The position numbers and the translations under genes are program-made. DNA of 59,876 nt from an uncultured Pelagibacteraceae bacterium (GTDB lineage Bacteria; Pseudomonadota; Alphaproteobacteria; Pelagibacterales; Pelagibacteraceae): the NCBI GenBank assembly GCA_902545635.1, contig CACCGT010000008.1, positions 1 to 59,876 of the forward strand, given 5' to 3'. Positions 1-8,489 of the stretch are shown one piece after another. Within the stretch, counting starts at the first letter, position 1; each line of letters begins with the position of its first letter. Below the pieces are notes generated by a model, which searched no databases, was not told the origin of the DNA, and was given only the letters and a program-made list of their open reading frames with translations.

Positions 1-248
1 CCAACTAAATAACAAACACCAGCTAACCATAAACACAATTCATTAGCCCATAATGTTGGTTTAAATAGAACATACCTCATAAAAATTTCATACATCATGA
101 CAATAACAATTATGGGGATTAAATATTTTATAGTGTGGCTTAAAAATAAACTAATTCTATCAATCCAATTTATTGGAAAATCGTCTTTACTTGCAACCTT
201 CTCATTTTGCTCTTTTAATTGCTTTTCTTGTATTTCTTTATCACTCAT
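1..248 (-). CDS. dctQ: TRAP transporter small permease (DctQ family), partial
   Basis: The frame opens at ATG 246-248 (MSDKEIQEKQ) and runs off the left edge, leaving the N-terminal 82 residues. A charged cytoplasmic stretch (1-30) is followed by a membrane segment at about 40-56, then FKPTLWANELCLWLAG (62-77), which is typical of DctQ small subunits. The small permease pairs with a large DctM permease to move carboxylates or sugar acids with sodium; the DctM gene is expected beyond the left edge. It lies downstream of the binding-protein gene on the same strand, separated by a hairpin. Family assignment is firm; substrate is not readable. Confidence 0.85.
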   Translation of the reverse strand, partial: MSDKEIQEKQLKEQNEKVASKDDFPINWIDRISLFLSHTIKYLIPIIVIVMMYEIFMRYVLFKPTLWANELCLWLAGVCYLV

Positions 249-266
249 TGGCAAAAAAATTTTATA

Positions 267-292
267 AGAAGGGCCCAATTAAAGGCCCTTCT
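267..292 (-). terminator. Intrinsic terminator-like hairpin between dctP and dctQ
   Basis: Arms AGAAGGGCC (267-275) and GGCCCTTCT (284-292) pair perfectly over 9 bp around an 8-base loop. Read on the minus strand it follows the dctP stop codon and is followed by a T-rich tract. It probably ends most dctP transcripts and lets a fraction read into dctQ, so that binding protein exceeds permease. Confidence 0.75.
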
Positions 293-314
293 ATATTTCG
301 TTAAGTGTTTTTTA

Positions 315-1331
315 TTATAGGATACCGTTAGCTTTCATATAAGCTTTGTGTATCTCTATAAGTGCAGCAGCTTCAGGAGATTTAGTCTTCCATTCTTCCC
401 AAGCGCCAAGTGCAGCATTTCTGAACTTAAGCCTGTCTTCTCGAGACCAGTCATGCAGAGTAACGCCCATTTCTTTTAAAGCTTTTACAGCTTCTGCATT
501 TTTTCTTTCAACTAAGCTAGTAATAGTTCTTCCTGCTATTTCTATCCCTGCTTTCATTGCACCTTTTTCATGAGGTTTTAACTTGTTCCAAACTTTAGTG
601 TTACAAGCTAAGTGGTCAGCTGGCATAGAGTGGAAACCTGGATATGTAGCATATTTATTTTGCTCATAGTGTCCACCAGCATAGTTTGTTGCTAATGATG
701 AATAGTCAGCACCATCGATTAGACCAGTTTGTAAAGCAGTTGGGACTTCACCAAAATCCATAACTATTGGTTTAGCTCCTAATGTTGTAAAGATCATACT
801 TTCCATTCCTGGAGGTGATCTAAATTTAAAGTCTTTTAGTGAAGCAACATCTGGAATTGGTCTGCTAGAAATTAAAGACTCATGTCCTGGTATCCACCAA
901 CCAATTAATGTCATTCCATATTTATTGTAAAGTGCATCAACAGCTTCTTGAGCTCCTGGGAAATTCAAGAATTCATATTGTTGATATGGGTTATCATATC
1001 CACCCATTACATCACCTGCGAATTGGAAAGCCGCGTTTTTACCAGTTTGGTAACCAGCCCCTGTCATATCACAGTCAATAATTCCAGTTTGTGCAGAGTT
1101 AAATACCTCAGCTGACTTACCTGTTACAGATGAAGAGTAAAACATTTGTATTTTCAAACTTCCACCAGAAAACATTTCAACGTTTTTAGCAAATTGAGCT
1201 GCAACTTCACCATTTGGTGAACTAGCTGTAAAGTGAGTTTCTATTTTAAGTGTTTTTGCATGAGCAGAACCAAGTAAAGCAATAGATACCACAGCAATAG
1301 CAGCTGTTAGTTTTGTTATTAATTTTAACAT
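315..1331 (-). CDS. dctP: TRAP transporter solute-binding protein (DctP family)
   Basis: A 338-residue periplasmic binding protein, the usual length for DctP. Residues 1-25 form a signal peptide ending GSAHA. The core carries the family signature FRSPPGM with the carboxylate-binding arginine at R171, followed by LGAKPIVMDFGEVPTALQTG. The protein captures an organic acid and delivers it to the DctQ/DctM membrane pair. The start is supported by an upstream GAGAGGA ribosome site. dctQ follows downstream after a terminator-like hairpin. The GWWIPGHE segment and tryptophan-rich pocket suggest a larger hydroxy- or sugar-acid ligand, but the substrate cannot be named from sequence. Confidence 0.93.
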   Translation of the reverse strand: MLKLITKLTAAIAVVSIALLGSAHAKTLKIETHFTASSPNGEVAAQFAKNVEMFSGGSLKIQMFYSSSVTGKSAEVFNSAQTGIIDCDMTGAGYQTGKNAAFQFAGDVMGGYDNPYQQYEFLNFPGAQEAVDALYNKYGMTLIGWWIPGHESLISSRPIPDVASLKDFKFRSPPGMESMIFTTLGAKPIVMDFGEVPTALQTGLIDGADYSSLATNYAGGHYEQNKYATYPGFHSMPADHLACNTKVWNKLKPHEKGAMKAGIEIAGRTITSLVERKNAEAVKALKEMGVTLHDWSREDRLKFRNAALGAWEEWKTKSPEAAALIEIHKAYMKANGIL

Positions 1332-1455
1332 TATTTCCTCTCAGTTATGTTATTTTCTAAATTTAAACATAAAGAGAAAAAGATTTCAAATAAAAGTAAG
1401 AAATTATGTATAGACACTATATATAATTTAAAATCTTACAACTTTTGGTTGAATA

Positions 1456-2424
1456 CTAAACTACCTCTGAAATTAGTGGTTTATTTGAAAAAAAACACTT
1501 TAAATTATCAACTGCTAACATACTCATTGCTAATCGAGTTTCATGTGTTGCACTACCAACATGAGGTAATACAAAACAATTTTCTAATTCTAAATATCTT
1601 TTGTCTAGATTCGGTTCATTATTAAACACATCAAGTCCTGCCCCATAAATTTTTTTGTTTTTTAAAGCCTCTAATAGTGCTTCGTCATCTACAGTCGATC
1701 CTCTTGATGTATTTATAAACACTGAATGTTTTGGAAACAATTTCAAGGTTTCTGAATTGATTATATTTTTTGTTTCCGTAGTAGCAGGAGTATGTAAACT
1801 TACATAATCACAATTAGGTAACATAGATTTTAAATCTGAGTAATAAGTAGCATCTTTTTCAAGATCTGCAGATAATTTATTTCTATTGAAGTAAATTATT
1901 TTCATTTTAAAAGCTCTTGCTCTATCAGCTACAATCTGGCCAATTCTTCCCATTCCTATTATGCCTAAAGTTTTTCCTGTAATTTGATTACCAACCATTA
2001 ATTTAGTAATATCTGGTCTATGATCTTTCCAAGTATTTGTCTTTACCAAATTGTAAGCTTCTCCAATTCTTCTTGAAGATGCTAAAATTAGCAGAATAGT
2101 TATTTCTGCTACAGAATCATTTAATACATTCGGTGTATTCGATACTTTTATGTTTTTTTCCTTAGCTGATTGAGTATTTATATTGTCGTATCCAACTCCA
2201 ACATGACCAATTACTTTTAACCTACCTGTCAAACTATCAAAGAAATTCTTATCTAATTTATCAAAACTTGTTGAAATTAATCCATCATAATTATTTACAA
2301 ATTTAATTAATTCTTCATACGGATAAGGCTTGTCTTTCAAATTTAAAGTAACATCGAATTCTTGTTTTAATATCTCCTCTGCTCCATCAGAGATTTTTCT
2401 AGAAACTAGTATTTTTGGCTTCAT
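1456..2424 (-). CDS. D-2-hydroxyacid dehydrogenase (glyoxylate/hydroxypyruvate reductase type)
   Basis: 322 residues, normal for the NAD(P)-dependent D-isomer-specific family. It shows the nucleotide-binding loop GMGRIGQ, the catalytic arginine in INTSRGSTVDDEALLEAL, the glutamate in DVFNNEP and the histidine in LPHVGSATHETR. Such enzymes interconvert 2-oxo and D-2-hydroxy acids such as glyoxylate/glycolate and hydroxypyruvate/glycerate. It starts one base after the stop of the upstream IlvD/Edd dehydratase, so the two are probably cotranscribed, which suggests reduction of a short oxo acid derived from sugar-acid breakdown. Exact substrate unknown. Confidence 0.88.
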   Translation of the reverse strand: MKPKILVSRKISDGAEEILKQEFDVTLNLKDKPYPYEELIKFVNNYDGLISTSFDKLDKNFFDSLTGRLKVIGHVGVGYDNINTQSAKEKNIKVSNTPNVLNDSVAEITILLILASSRRIGEAYNLVKTNTWKDHRPDITKLMVGNQITGKTLGIIGMGRIGQIVADRARAFKMKIIYFNRNKLSADLEKDATYYSDLKSMLPNCDYVSLHTPATTETKNIINSETLKLFPKHSVFINTSRGSTVDDEALLEALKNKKIYGAGLDVFNNEPNLDKRYLELENCFVLPHVGSATHETRLAMSMLAVDNLKCFFSNKPLISEVV

Positions 2425-4203
2425 CTAATGGGAGTTTCTTAAAATACCCTTAGTTTTAGTAATATCTAAATATTGATCTCTTGACATTATACATGCCCCA
2501 TCTTCGAGTTGACCAACATTTGATCTAGAAATTTCTTGCCAAGGAGTTTGGTTATTCAGTTTTTTTATTTTTTTCTTTTTTCTTCTTTTTGTAAATTCTA
2601 ATTTTGTTATTTGAAGATCTACTCTTCTTTTATTTAAATCTATTGTCATTTTATCGCCAGTTTTAACAATTGCTAAATCTCCACCTACTGCAGATTCTGG
2701 TGATACATGAAGTATTGATGGACTTTCTGAGGTACCGCTCTGCCTACCATCACCAAGCGTTGGCAAAGCATTTATGCCCTTTTTTAATAGTCTATCTGGT
2801 GGTTGCATGTTCACCACTTCAGCAGATCCTGGATATCCAACAGGTCCACATCCTCTTATTATTAAAATTGAATTTTCATCAATCTTTAACTTTTTGCTAT
2901 TAATTCTTTTATGATAATCTTCAGGTCCTTCAAAAACTACAGCTTTACCTTTAAAGACATTTGGATGTTTGGGATTTGACAAATATCTTTCCCTAAATTC
3001 TTTGCTAATAACTGAAGTTTTCATGATTGCTGATGAAAAGAAATTACCTTTCATAACTAAAAAACCTGCCTTATCAGTTAAATTATCTTTAAAAGTTTTT
3101 ATTACATCTCTATCGACATTAATTTTTTTTCTTAAGTTTTGAGCAACTGTTTTTCCTGTTACAGTTATTAAGTTTTGGTGGATTTTTTTATGCTTCATTA
3201 ATTCTTTCATGATTGCAGGTATACCGCCTGCTCTGTAAAAACCTTCCATTAAATGCTCTCCAGCAGGTTGGCAGTTAGCCAATAAAGGTATTTTGTGCCC
3301 TAATTTTTGCCAATTGGATAAATCGAATTTTACACCCATGTGTTTCGCAATTGCAATTAGATGAGTAGTACAATTACTTGATGCACCTATGGCACTAGCA
3401 ACTACAACTGCATTTTCAAAGGCTTTCTTTGTCATTATTTTAGAAGGTGTAAGATCTTCATGGACCATATTTACAATTCTCGATCCTGTCTCAAAAGAAA
3501 TTTGTTCTCTTTCTCGATAAGGTGCTGGTATCACAGCACATCCAGGTAAAGACATCCCCAATGCTTCCGCCACTGAATTCATTGATGAAGCAGTTCCCAT
3601 CGTATTACAATGGCCAGGACTTGGTGAAGATGCAGCTGCCATATCCATAAATTCCTCGTAATTAATTTCTCCTTTAGCATGTAATCTTCTTGCTTCCCAA
3701 ATAATGGTTCCTGCTCCAGCTTTCTTGCCCTTATAATTTCCATCCAGCATTGGGCCACCAGATAAAACAATTGCAGGAATATTTACTGTAGCAGCGGCCA
3801 TTAAAGCTGCTGGAGTAGTTTTATCACAACCAGTTGTAAGTATTACTCCATCTATTGGATAACCGTAAAGAACTTCGACCAATGATAAGTAAGATAAATT
3901 TCGATCCAACATTGCAGTAGGCTTTTTTCCAGTTTCTTGGATTGGGTGAGTAGGAAATTCCATCGGAATACCACCTGCTCTTCTAATTCCATCTTTAATT
4001 CTTTTGCTCAAAGATAAAAAATGTCTATTGCATGGTGACAAATCACTACCTGACTGTGCAATACCTATTATTGGATTACCTGATTGAAGCTCTTCTCTTG
4101 TAAGTCCGTAATTTAGATATCTTTCTAAATACATGGCTGTCATGCCTGGATCTTTGGGATCATCAAACCATTGTTTGCTTCTTAAATTCTTTTTTTTCAT
4201 CAA
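2425..4203 (-). CDS. IlvD/Edd-family sugar-acid dehydratase (arabonate/xylonate type)
   Basis: 592 residues. Three cysteines, C58 (SPCNRH), C126 (TTGCDKTTP) and C199 (GHCNTMGTA), sit almost exactly where the [2Fe-2S] ligands of characterised L-arabinonate and D-xylonate dehydratases lie. The C-terminal GDGRQSGTSESPS stretch holds the expected catalytic serine. The family removes water from aldonic acids to give 2-keto-3-deoxy acids; IlvD of branched-chain synthesis is related, but the SDLSPCNRH and GHCNTMGTASSMNS motifs favour the sugar-acid branch. It is cotranscribed with the hydroxyacid dehydrogenase and diverges from a UxaA-type dehydratase. A XylB-like dehydrogenase nearby supports a pentonate substrate, by inference only. 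Confidence 0.85.
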   Translation of the reverse strand: MMKKKNLRSKQWFDDPKDPGMTAMYLERYLNYGLTREELQSGNPIIGIAQSGSDLSPCNRHFLSLSKRIKDGIRRAGGIPMEFPTHPIQETGKKPTAMLDRNLSYLSLVEVLYGYPIDGVILTTGCDKTTPAALMAAATVNIPAIVLSGGPMLDGNYKGKKAGAGTIIWEARRLHAKGEINYEEFMDMAAASSPSPGHCNTMGTASSMNSVAEALGMSLPGCAVIPAPYREREQISFETGSRIVNMVHEDLTPSKIMTKKAFENAVVVASAIGASSNCTTHLIAIAKHMGVKFDLSNWQKLGHKIPLLANCQPAGEHLMEGFYRAGGIPAIMKELMKHKKIHQNLITVTGKTVAQNLRKKINVDRDVIKTFKDNLTDKAGFLVMKGNFFSSAIMKTSVISKEFRERYLSNPKHPNVFKGKAVVFEGPEDYHKRINSKKLKIDENSILIIRGCGPVGYPGSAEVVNMQPPDRLLKKGINALPTLGDGRQSGTSESPSILHVSPESAVGGDLAIVKTGDKMTIDLNKRRVDLQITKLEFTKRRKKKKIKKLNNQTPWQEISRSNVGQLEDGACIMSRDQYLDITKTKGILRNSH

Positions 4204-4241
4204 ATTATAAATATTTTATTTAAATTAAATTAATTTATAAT

Positions 4242-4253
4242 GTTTTATAAAAC
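4242..4253. promoter_or_regulatory. 12-bp perfect palindrome in the divergent dehydratase promoter region
   Basis: GTTTTATAAAAC reads identically on both strands and lies 12 bases before the uxaA-like start codon, in the 62-base gap between two divergent sugar-acid dehydratase genes. The position suits an operator of a GntR- or LacI-type repressor controlling both genes. The surroundings are almost pure A/T, so chance is possible. Confidence 0.3.
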
Positions 4254-4265
4254 TTATATTAAAAA

Positions 4266-5771
4266 ATGAATAGTCTAATTGTTCTAAATAAAAATGACAA
4301 TGTTGGTGTAAGTCAATTCATTATGCCAGAAAAAACAAAAATTAACGGTCAAGATATTAGCACTATTGATCCAATACCCTTTGGACATAAAGTTTGTTTA
4401 AAACCAATAAAAAAAGGTGATCCAATAATCAAATATGATCAAATAATAGGATTTGCCTCTAAAAATATAAGTGCAGGAGAACACGTTCACACGCATAATT
4501 TAGAATTCAAGGAATTTGAAAGAGCTTTTAAAGTAAATAATAAAAAAACAATTGTTGATGAAAATGCAGATACTTTTTTCAACGGAATTTTGAGAGAAAA
4601 TGGTCAAGTTGCTACAAGAAACTATATAGGAATTGTAAGTACAGTAAATTGTTCAGCAACTGTAACAAAGATGATTGTTGAAAAGATAAAATATTCAAAT
4701 ATTTTAAATGATTACCCTAATATAGATGGGATCGTTCCAATTACGCATTCTACTGGATGTGGCATGAATACAGTTAGCGAAGGAATGCAAATGTTTCAAA
4801 GAACAATTGATGGTTTTAAAAATCATCCAAATTTTTCACATGTTTTTGTCATTGGTTTAGGTTGCGAATGCGCACAAGTAAGTTTATTTGATGAGTCTGT
4901 CAAAAAACATAAAAGGATACATTTTTTAACAATACAGGATGAGGGTGGCACAAAAAAGATTGTGGAGAAAGTTTTATCTCAAATCAAAAATCTGTTATCT
5001 GAGGCTAATGATATTAAAAGAACTCCAGAGTCAGTGAGTCATTTAACTTTAGCTCTTCAATGTGGTGGCTCAGATGGATATTCAGGTATAACTGCAAATC
5101 CAGCTTTGGGTGTGGCAGCTGATATGTTGGTAAAAAAAGGGGGAAGTTCTATATTATCAGAAACTCCTGAGATTTATGGTGCAGAACATCTTTTAATCAA
5201 TAGAGCAAATAGCCAAGAAACAGCAGATAAACTTATGAAAAGATTAGAATGGTGGAAGCATTATACTTCAATAAACAACAGTACAATGGACAACAATCCT
5301 GCACCAGGCAATAAAAGAGGTGGCTTAACTACAATTTTAGAAAAATCTCTTGGTGCTGTTGCAAAGGGCGGTAAATCAATTTTAGAAGATGTATTGGAAT
5401 ATGCAGAGCCATTGAAAAATAAAGGCTTTAATTTTATGGACTCCCCTGGATATGATCCAGTTTCTGTGACAGGTCAAGTTGCTTCCGGTGCAAATGTTAT
5501 ATGTTTTACCACAGGTAGAGGTTCTTGCTTTGGATGTAAACCAGTACCAAGTTTAAAATTGTCAACCAATTCTGCAATGTATGAAAAAATGGAAGAAGAT
5601 ATGGATATTAATTGCGGAACAATAGCTGAAGGAAAAGAAGATATTGAAAAAGTTGGAAGTAAGATATTTGATCTTGTTGTAAATACGGCTTCAGGGAATA
5701 AATCAAAAAGTGAAATTAATGGCTACGGTGATGAGGAATTTAATCCTTGGCAAATTGGCGTTGTAATGTAG
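4266..5771 (+). CDS. UxaA-family altronate/galactarate dehydratase
   Basis: 501 residues. The N-terminal 90 or so form the SAF domain, containing HVHTHNLEF; the rest is the catalytic part with NCSATVTK, HSTGCGMN, GLGCECAQ and QCGGSDGYSGITANPALG, and near the C-terminus GRGSCFGCKPVPSLKLSTNS. The cysteines are those expected of the iron-dependent altronate/galactarate dehydratase family, which turns hexonates or hexarates into 2-keto-3-deoxy acids. Length matches UxaA. It is divergent from an IlvD/Edd dehydratase and followed 27 bases later by an EamA transporter. Altronate is the default substrate, but the family also covers galactarate and related acids. Confidence 0.85.
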   Translation: MNSLIVLNKNDNVGVSQFIMPEKTKINGQDISTIDPIPFGHKVCLKPIKKGDPIIKYDQIIGFASKNISAGEHVHTHNLEFKEFERAFKVNNKKTIVDENADTFFNGILRENGQVATRNYIGIVSTVNCSATVTKMIVEKIKYSNILNDYPNIDGIVPITHSTGCGMNTVSEGMQMFQRTIDGFKNHPNFSHVFVIGLGCECAQVSLFDESVKKHKRIHFLTIQDEGGTKKIVEKVLSQIKNLLSEANDIKRTPESVSHLTLALQCGGSDGYSGITANPALGVAADMLVKKGGSSILSETPEIYGAEHLLINRANSQETADKLMKRLEWWKHYTSINNSTMDNNPAPGNKRGGLTTILEKSLGAVAKGGKSILEDVLEYAEPLKNKGFNFMDSPGYDPVSVTGQVASGANVICFTTGRGSCFGCKPVPSLKLSTNSAMYEKMEEDMDINCGTIAEGKEDIEKVGSKIFDLVVNTASGNKSKSEINGYGDEEFNPWQIGVVM

Positions 5772-5798
5772 CTTTTGATTGATTAATAAAAACCTCCC

Positions 5799-6683
5799 AT
5801 GTCTAAAAATCCAAAAGCTTCCTTGTTTAAAGTAATTTTTCTATCTGCTTCAGGTTTTTTTTTATTTGTATGCATGGACTCTACAGCAAAATATTTAGGA
5901 AGTGTTATGCCTGTGACTCAAGCAGTATGGGGCAGATTTTTTTTCCATTTTATTGCACTTTGTGTTTATTTTTTACTATTTAAGCCAAAATTAAATTTAA
6001 CAAGAAACTTTAAAATTCAAATTGTTAGATCTTTATTAATGGTGACAGCAACATTCTTTATGTTTAACTCATTACAAAGATTTGATTTAGTTGATATATA
6101 CGTTGTTTTTTTTAGCGCACCATTAATTGTTTCATTATTATCAGCATACTTTTTAAAAGATATTTTATCTCCCAAAGGTATAATTTTAATGCTGTTAAGT
6201 TTTGGGTCAATTGTTTACGCTTTAGGTCCTAGTATGAAAATATTATCACCTGAGCTAATCTTTCCAATAGTTCCTCCATTATGTTGGGCGCTTTATCAAT
6301 TCTTTACCAAACTTATTTCTGGGAACAATGAACCTTTTTCAGCAGTTTTTTATACCGCTGTTACTGGTGCTTTAATTTTTACTATTTATATTTCTTTTAA
6401 TTGGACACCAATTGAGAATAATTTTTATTGGATAGGATTAGTAGCAATGGGTATTTTTGGTTTCATAAGTCACTTTATAATTATTTATGCAATTCAATTA
6501 TCAAATTTATCTTTTGTAACTAACTTTCAATATTCACAGTTATTATGGTCAACCATAATTAATTTTTTAATTTTTGGTGTACCTGCAGATATAAGTAAAA
6601 TAATAGGCCTTATAGGTATTATAATTTTTGGAGTTATGTTTATTAGAGTTGAAGGATCAAAAAAGGTTAAAAAAGTTATTTAA
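5799..6683 (+). CDS. EamA/DMT-family membrane transporter
   Basis: 294 residues with about ten hydrophobic segments arranged as two repeated five-helix halves, typical of the drug/metabolite transporter superfamily. The first repeat begins around FLFVCMDSTAKYLGSVMPVTQ (split here as residues 22-42) and contains the conserved second-helix pattern QAVWGRFFFHF. Members mostly export metabolites or amino acids across the inner membrane. It follows the UxaA-type dehydratase on the same strand and overlaps the convergent Gfo/Idh gene by 8 bases at its 3' end. The transported compound cannot be inferred. Confidence 0.82.
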   Translation: MSKNPKASLFKVIFLSASGFFLFVCMDSTAKYLGSVMPVTQAVWGRFFFHFIALCVYFLLFKPKLNLTRNFKIQIVRSLLMVTATFFMFNSLQRFDLVDIYVVFFSAPLIVSLLSAYFLKDILSPKGIILMLLSFGSIVYALGPSMKILSPELIFPIVPPLCWALYQFFTKLISGNNEPFSAVFYTAVTGALIFTIYISFNWTPIENNFYWIGLVAMGIFGFISHFIIIYAIQLSNLSFVTNFQYSQLLWSTIINFLIFGVPADISKIIGLIGIIIFGVMFIRVEGSKKVKKVI

Positions 6684-7716
6684 TTTTTATTTTTTTTCCT
6701 GATTTTGAACTTTTATTTATTGCATCAAAAATAATAAGAGAGTTTAGACCATCATTACCTGTCACTTTAGGTTTTTCTTTTTTTTTTACAACTTTAGAGA
6801 AATGATCAATTTGATTAATTAAAGTTTCATTACTCTTTTGAACATTTATTTTATTATTATGAATTCTATTCCACCAACTTCTTTCTTTTTGATAATACCA
6901 ATATTTTAAATTTGGAAATTGAACAGAGCCTTTTGTTCCTCCTATAAAATAAGATGATTGATCAGTTATTGGATAAGCAGGATTTTCACCAGCGGTTAAC
7001 TCATAACTCCAAGGAGAAGCAATAGTGTCAGATATATTTAAAGTACATAAAGCACCAGACTTAAAAAATAGATTTACTGAAGCTGTATCTTCAACCTTGT
7101 ATTTTCTTATACTATTTGATTTAAAAGCCTGAACATATTTTACTGGGCCAAGTAAAAAACAAATCATATCAATATCATGAACTAAATTAATACCTAATGG
7201 ACCGCCACCGTCACTTATTCTCCATTTTTCATTAAAATAATTTTTGTGTTTATAAAGCCAACATAAAATATTTGCAGATACAATTCTGCCAAGTTTTTTA
7301 CCTTCTATTATTTTTTTTACTTTATTAACGATAGAATTATGTCGTCTATGATATCCTATTAATAAAGATGTTTTGTTTTTATTTGCACTACTTATAATTT
7401 TTTTTGCTGATTTAATATTATCTGAAATAGGTTTTTCTAACAAAACAGGTATTTTTGAATTTAAAAATTGTACAGTATCCGTTTCATGTAAAACATTTGG
7501 AGTTGCAACTACAACGGCATCAGGCTTATCACTTTCTAATAGTATTTTAATATTTTTATATAGTGGAACCTTGAATTTTTTCGCTAATTCATTGCCTGTT
7601 TTTTTTATTTCTACAATTGAGTGAAGAGAAGCATTTTTAGATCTTTGGATTGCTTTAATATGCTGTAATCCCATTAATCCAATACCAATTACTGAGATTT
7701 TTACTTTCTTAGGCAC
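6676..7716 (-). CDS. Gfo/Idh/MocA-family NAD(P)-dependent oxidoreductase
   Basis: 346 residues. An N-terminal Rossmann fold opens with VIGIGLMGLQH (9-19), followed by VVVATPNVLH and the family hallmark EKPISDN around residue 95, and a C-terminal substrate domain containing GGGPLGINLVHDIDMICFLLG with the expected catalytic-region histidine and aspartates. Such enzymes oxidise or reduce a sugar or cyclitol hydroxyl. It is last in the minus-strand sugar ABC operon, 11 bases after the XylB-like SDR, so it probably acts on the imported sugar or its product. The specific hydroxyl is unknown. Confidence 0.85.
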   Translation of the reverse strand: MPKKVKISVIGIGLMGLQHIKAIQRSKNASLHSIVEIKKTGNELAKKFKVPLYKNIKILLESDKPDAVVVATPNVLHETDTVQFLNSKIPVLLEKPISDNIKSAKKIISSANKNKTSLLIGYHRRHNSIVNKVKKIIEGKKLGRIVSANILCWLYKHKNYFNEKWRISDGGGPLGINLVHDIDMICFLLGPVKYVQAFKSNSIRKYKVEDTASVNLFFKSGALCTLNISDTIASPWSYELTAGENPAYPITDQSSYFIGGTKGSVQFPNLKYWYYQKERSWWNRIHNNKINVQKSNETLINQIDHFSKVVKKKEKPKVTGNDGLNSLIIFDAINKSSKSGKKIKIK

Positions 7717-7727
7717 AATTCTATATC

Positions 7728-8489
7728 TTAGGTGATGCCAGCATCTATAATAAAGTTCTGTTTAGTGCATCCTGAGGACACATCAGAAGAGAGATGAACA
7801 ACTAAACTAGCTACATCAGCTGGTTTTAATTGCCTTTTCAAACATTGTTTATCAAGAATAAACTTTTTATATTTAGGCGTTAACCAATGCTTTATTTGGC
7901 GTTCAGTAGCAATTGATCCTGGGGTAACAGAGTTGCACCTAATATTGTATTTACCAAATTCTCTTGCAAAAGATCTAGTTAAACCAATAACAGCTGATTT
8001 TGCTGTTTCGTAAGCAACCTTGTCACCTTCTCCTAACATCCAAGAAACTGAACTCAAATTTATAATTACCCCACCTTTTTTTTTAATCATTCCTCTTAAA
8101 ACAGCTTTAATTGTAAAGAAAAAATGTTTTAAGTTTACATCCATTCTATTGTTCCAATATTTTTCATCTACCTGTTTAGTTGAATGCCTATCATCATTGG
8201 CTGCATTATTTATTAAAATATCAATAGGCCCTTTTGATTTTATTATTTTTTTAATTATATTTTCTAATTTTTTTATTCTTAAAAGATTACATTCAATAAA
8301 GTGTGGAGCTTTAATCTTTTTTTTTTTTAAATTTGAAATTAATTTTTTGGATTCTTTTATATTTATATCTACAAAATAAACTTCACATTCTTGCTCACAA
8401 AAGTGCTCTACTATAGATGCGCCTATTCCAGATCCTCCTCCTGTAATAAAAACTCTTTTATTTTTAAGATCAAAATATTTTACTTTCAT
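7728..8489 (-). CDS. SDR-family sugar 1-dehydrogenase, XylB-like
   Basis: 253 residues of a classical short-chain dehydrogenase: GGGSGIG cofactor loop, INNAAND, serine in NLSSVSW and the YETAK active-site pair. Several blocks, NNAANDDRH, YWNNRMDVNLKHFFFT, ERQIKHWLTP and QCLK, closely recall Caulobacter crescentus D-xylose dehydrogenase XylB as I remember it, which makes the sugar lactone in the Weimberg pathway. It is directly adjacent to the ABC ATPase gene of a GtsABC-type sugar importer, with no gap, so it probably acts on the imported aldose. D-xylose is the leading guess; L-arabinose, galactose or fucose are alternatives. Confidence 0.8.
   Translation of the reverse strand: MKVKYFDLKNKRVFITGGGSGIGASIVEHFCEQECEVYFVDINIKESKKLISNLKKKKIKAPHFIECNLLRIKKLENIIKKIIKSKGPIDILINNAANDDRHSTKQVDEKYWNNRMDVNLKHFFFTIKAVLRGMIKKKGGVIINLSSVSWMLGEGDKVAYETAKSAVIGLTRSFAREFGKYNIRCNSVTPGSIATERQIKHWLTPKYKKFILDKQCLKRQLKPADVASLVVHLSSDVSSGCTKQNFIIDAGIT

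Noticed and set aside
1332..1455. 92-residue plus-strand frame across the gap after dctP
   Set aside because: It runs antisense into the hydroxyacid dehydrogenase gene, is lysine/asparagine low-complexity and has no ribosome site.
6676..6683. 8-base overlap of convergent EamA and Gfo/Idh genes as evidence of a frameshift
   Set aside because: Both proteins have normal length and end; such tail overlaps recur elsewhere here (30368-30371, 36450-36455, 51978-51981).
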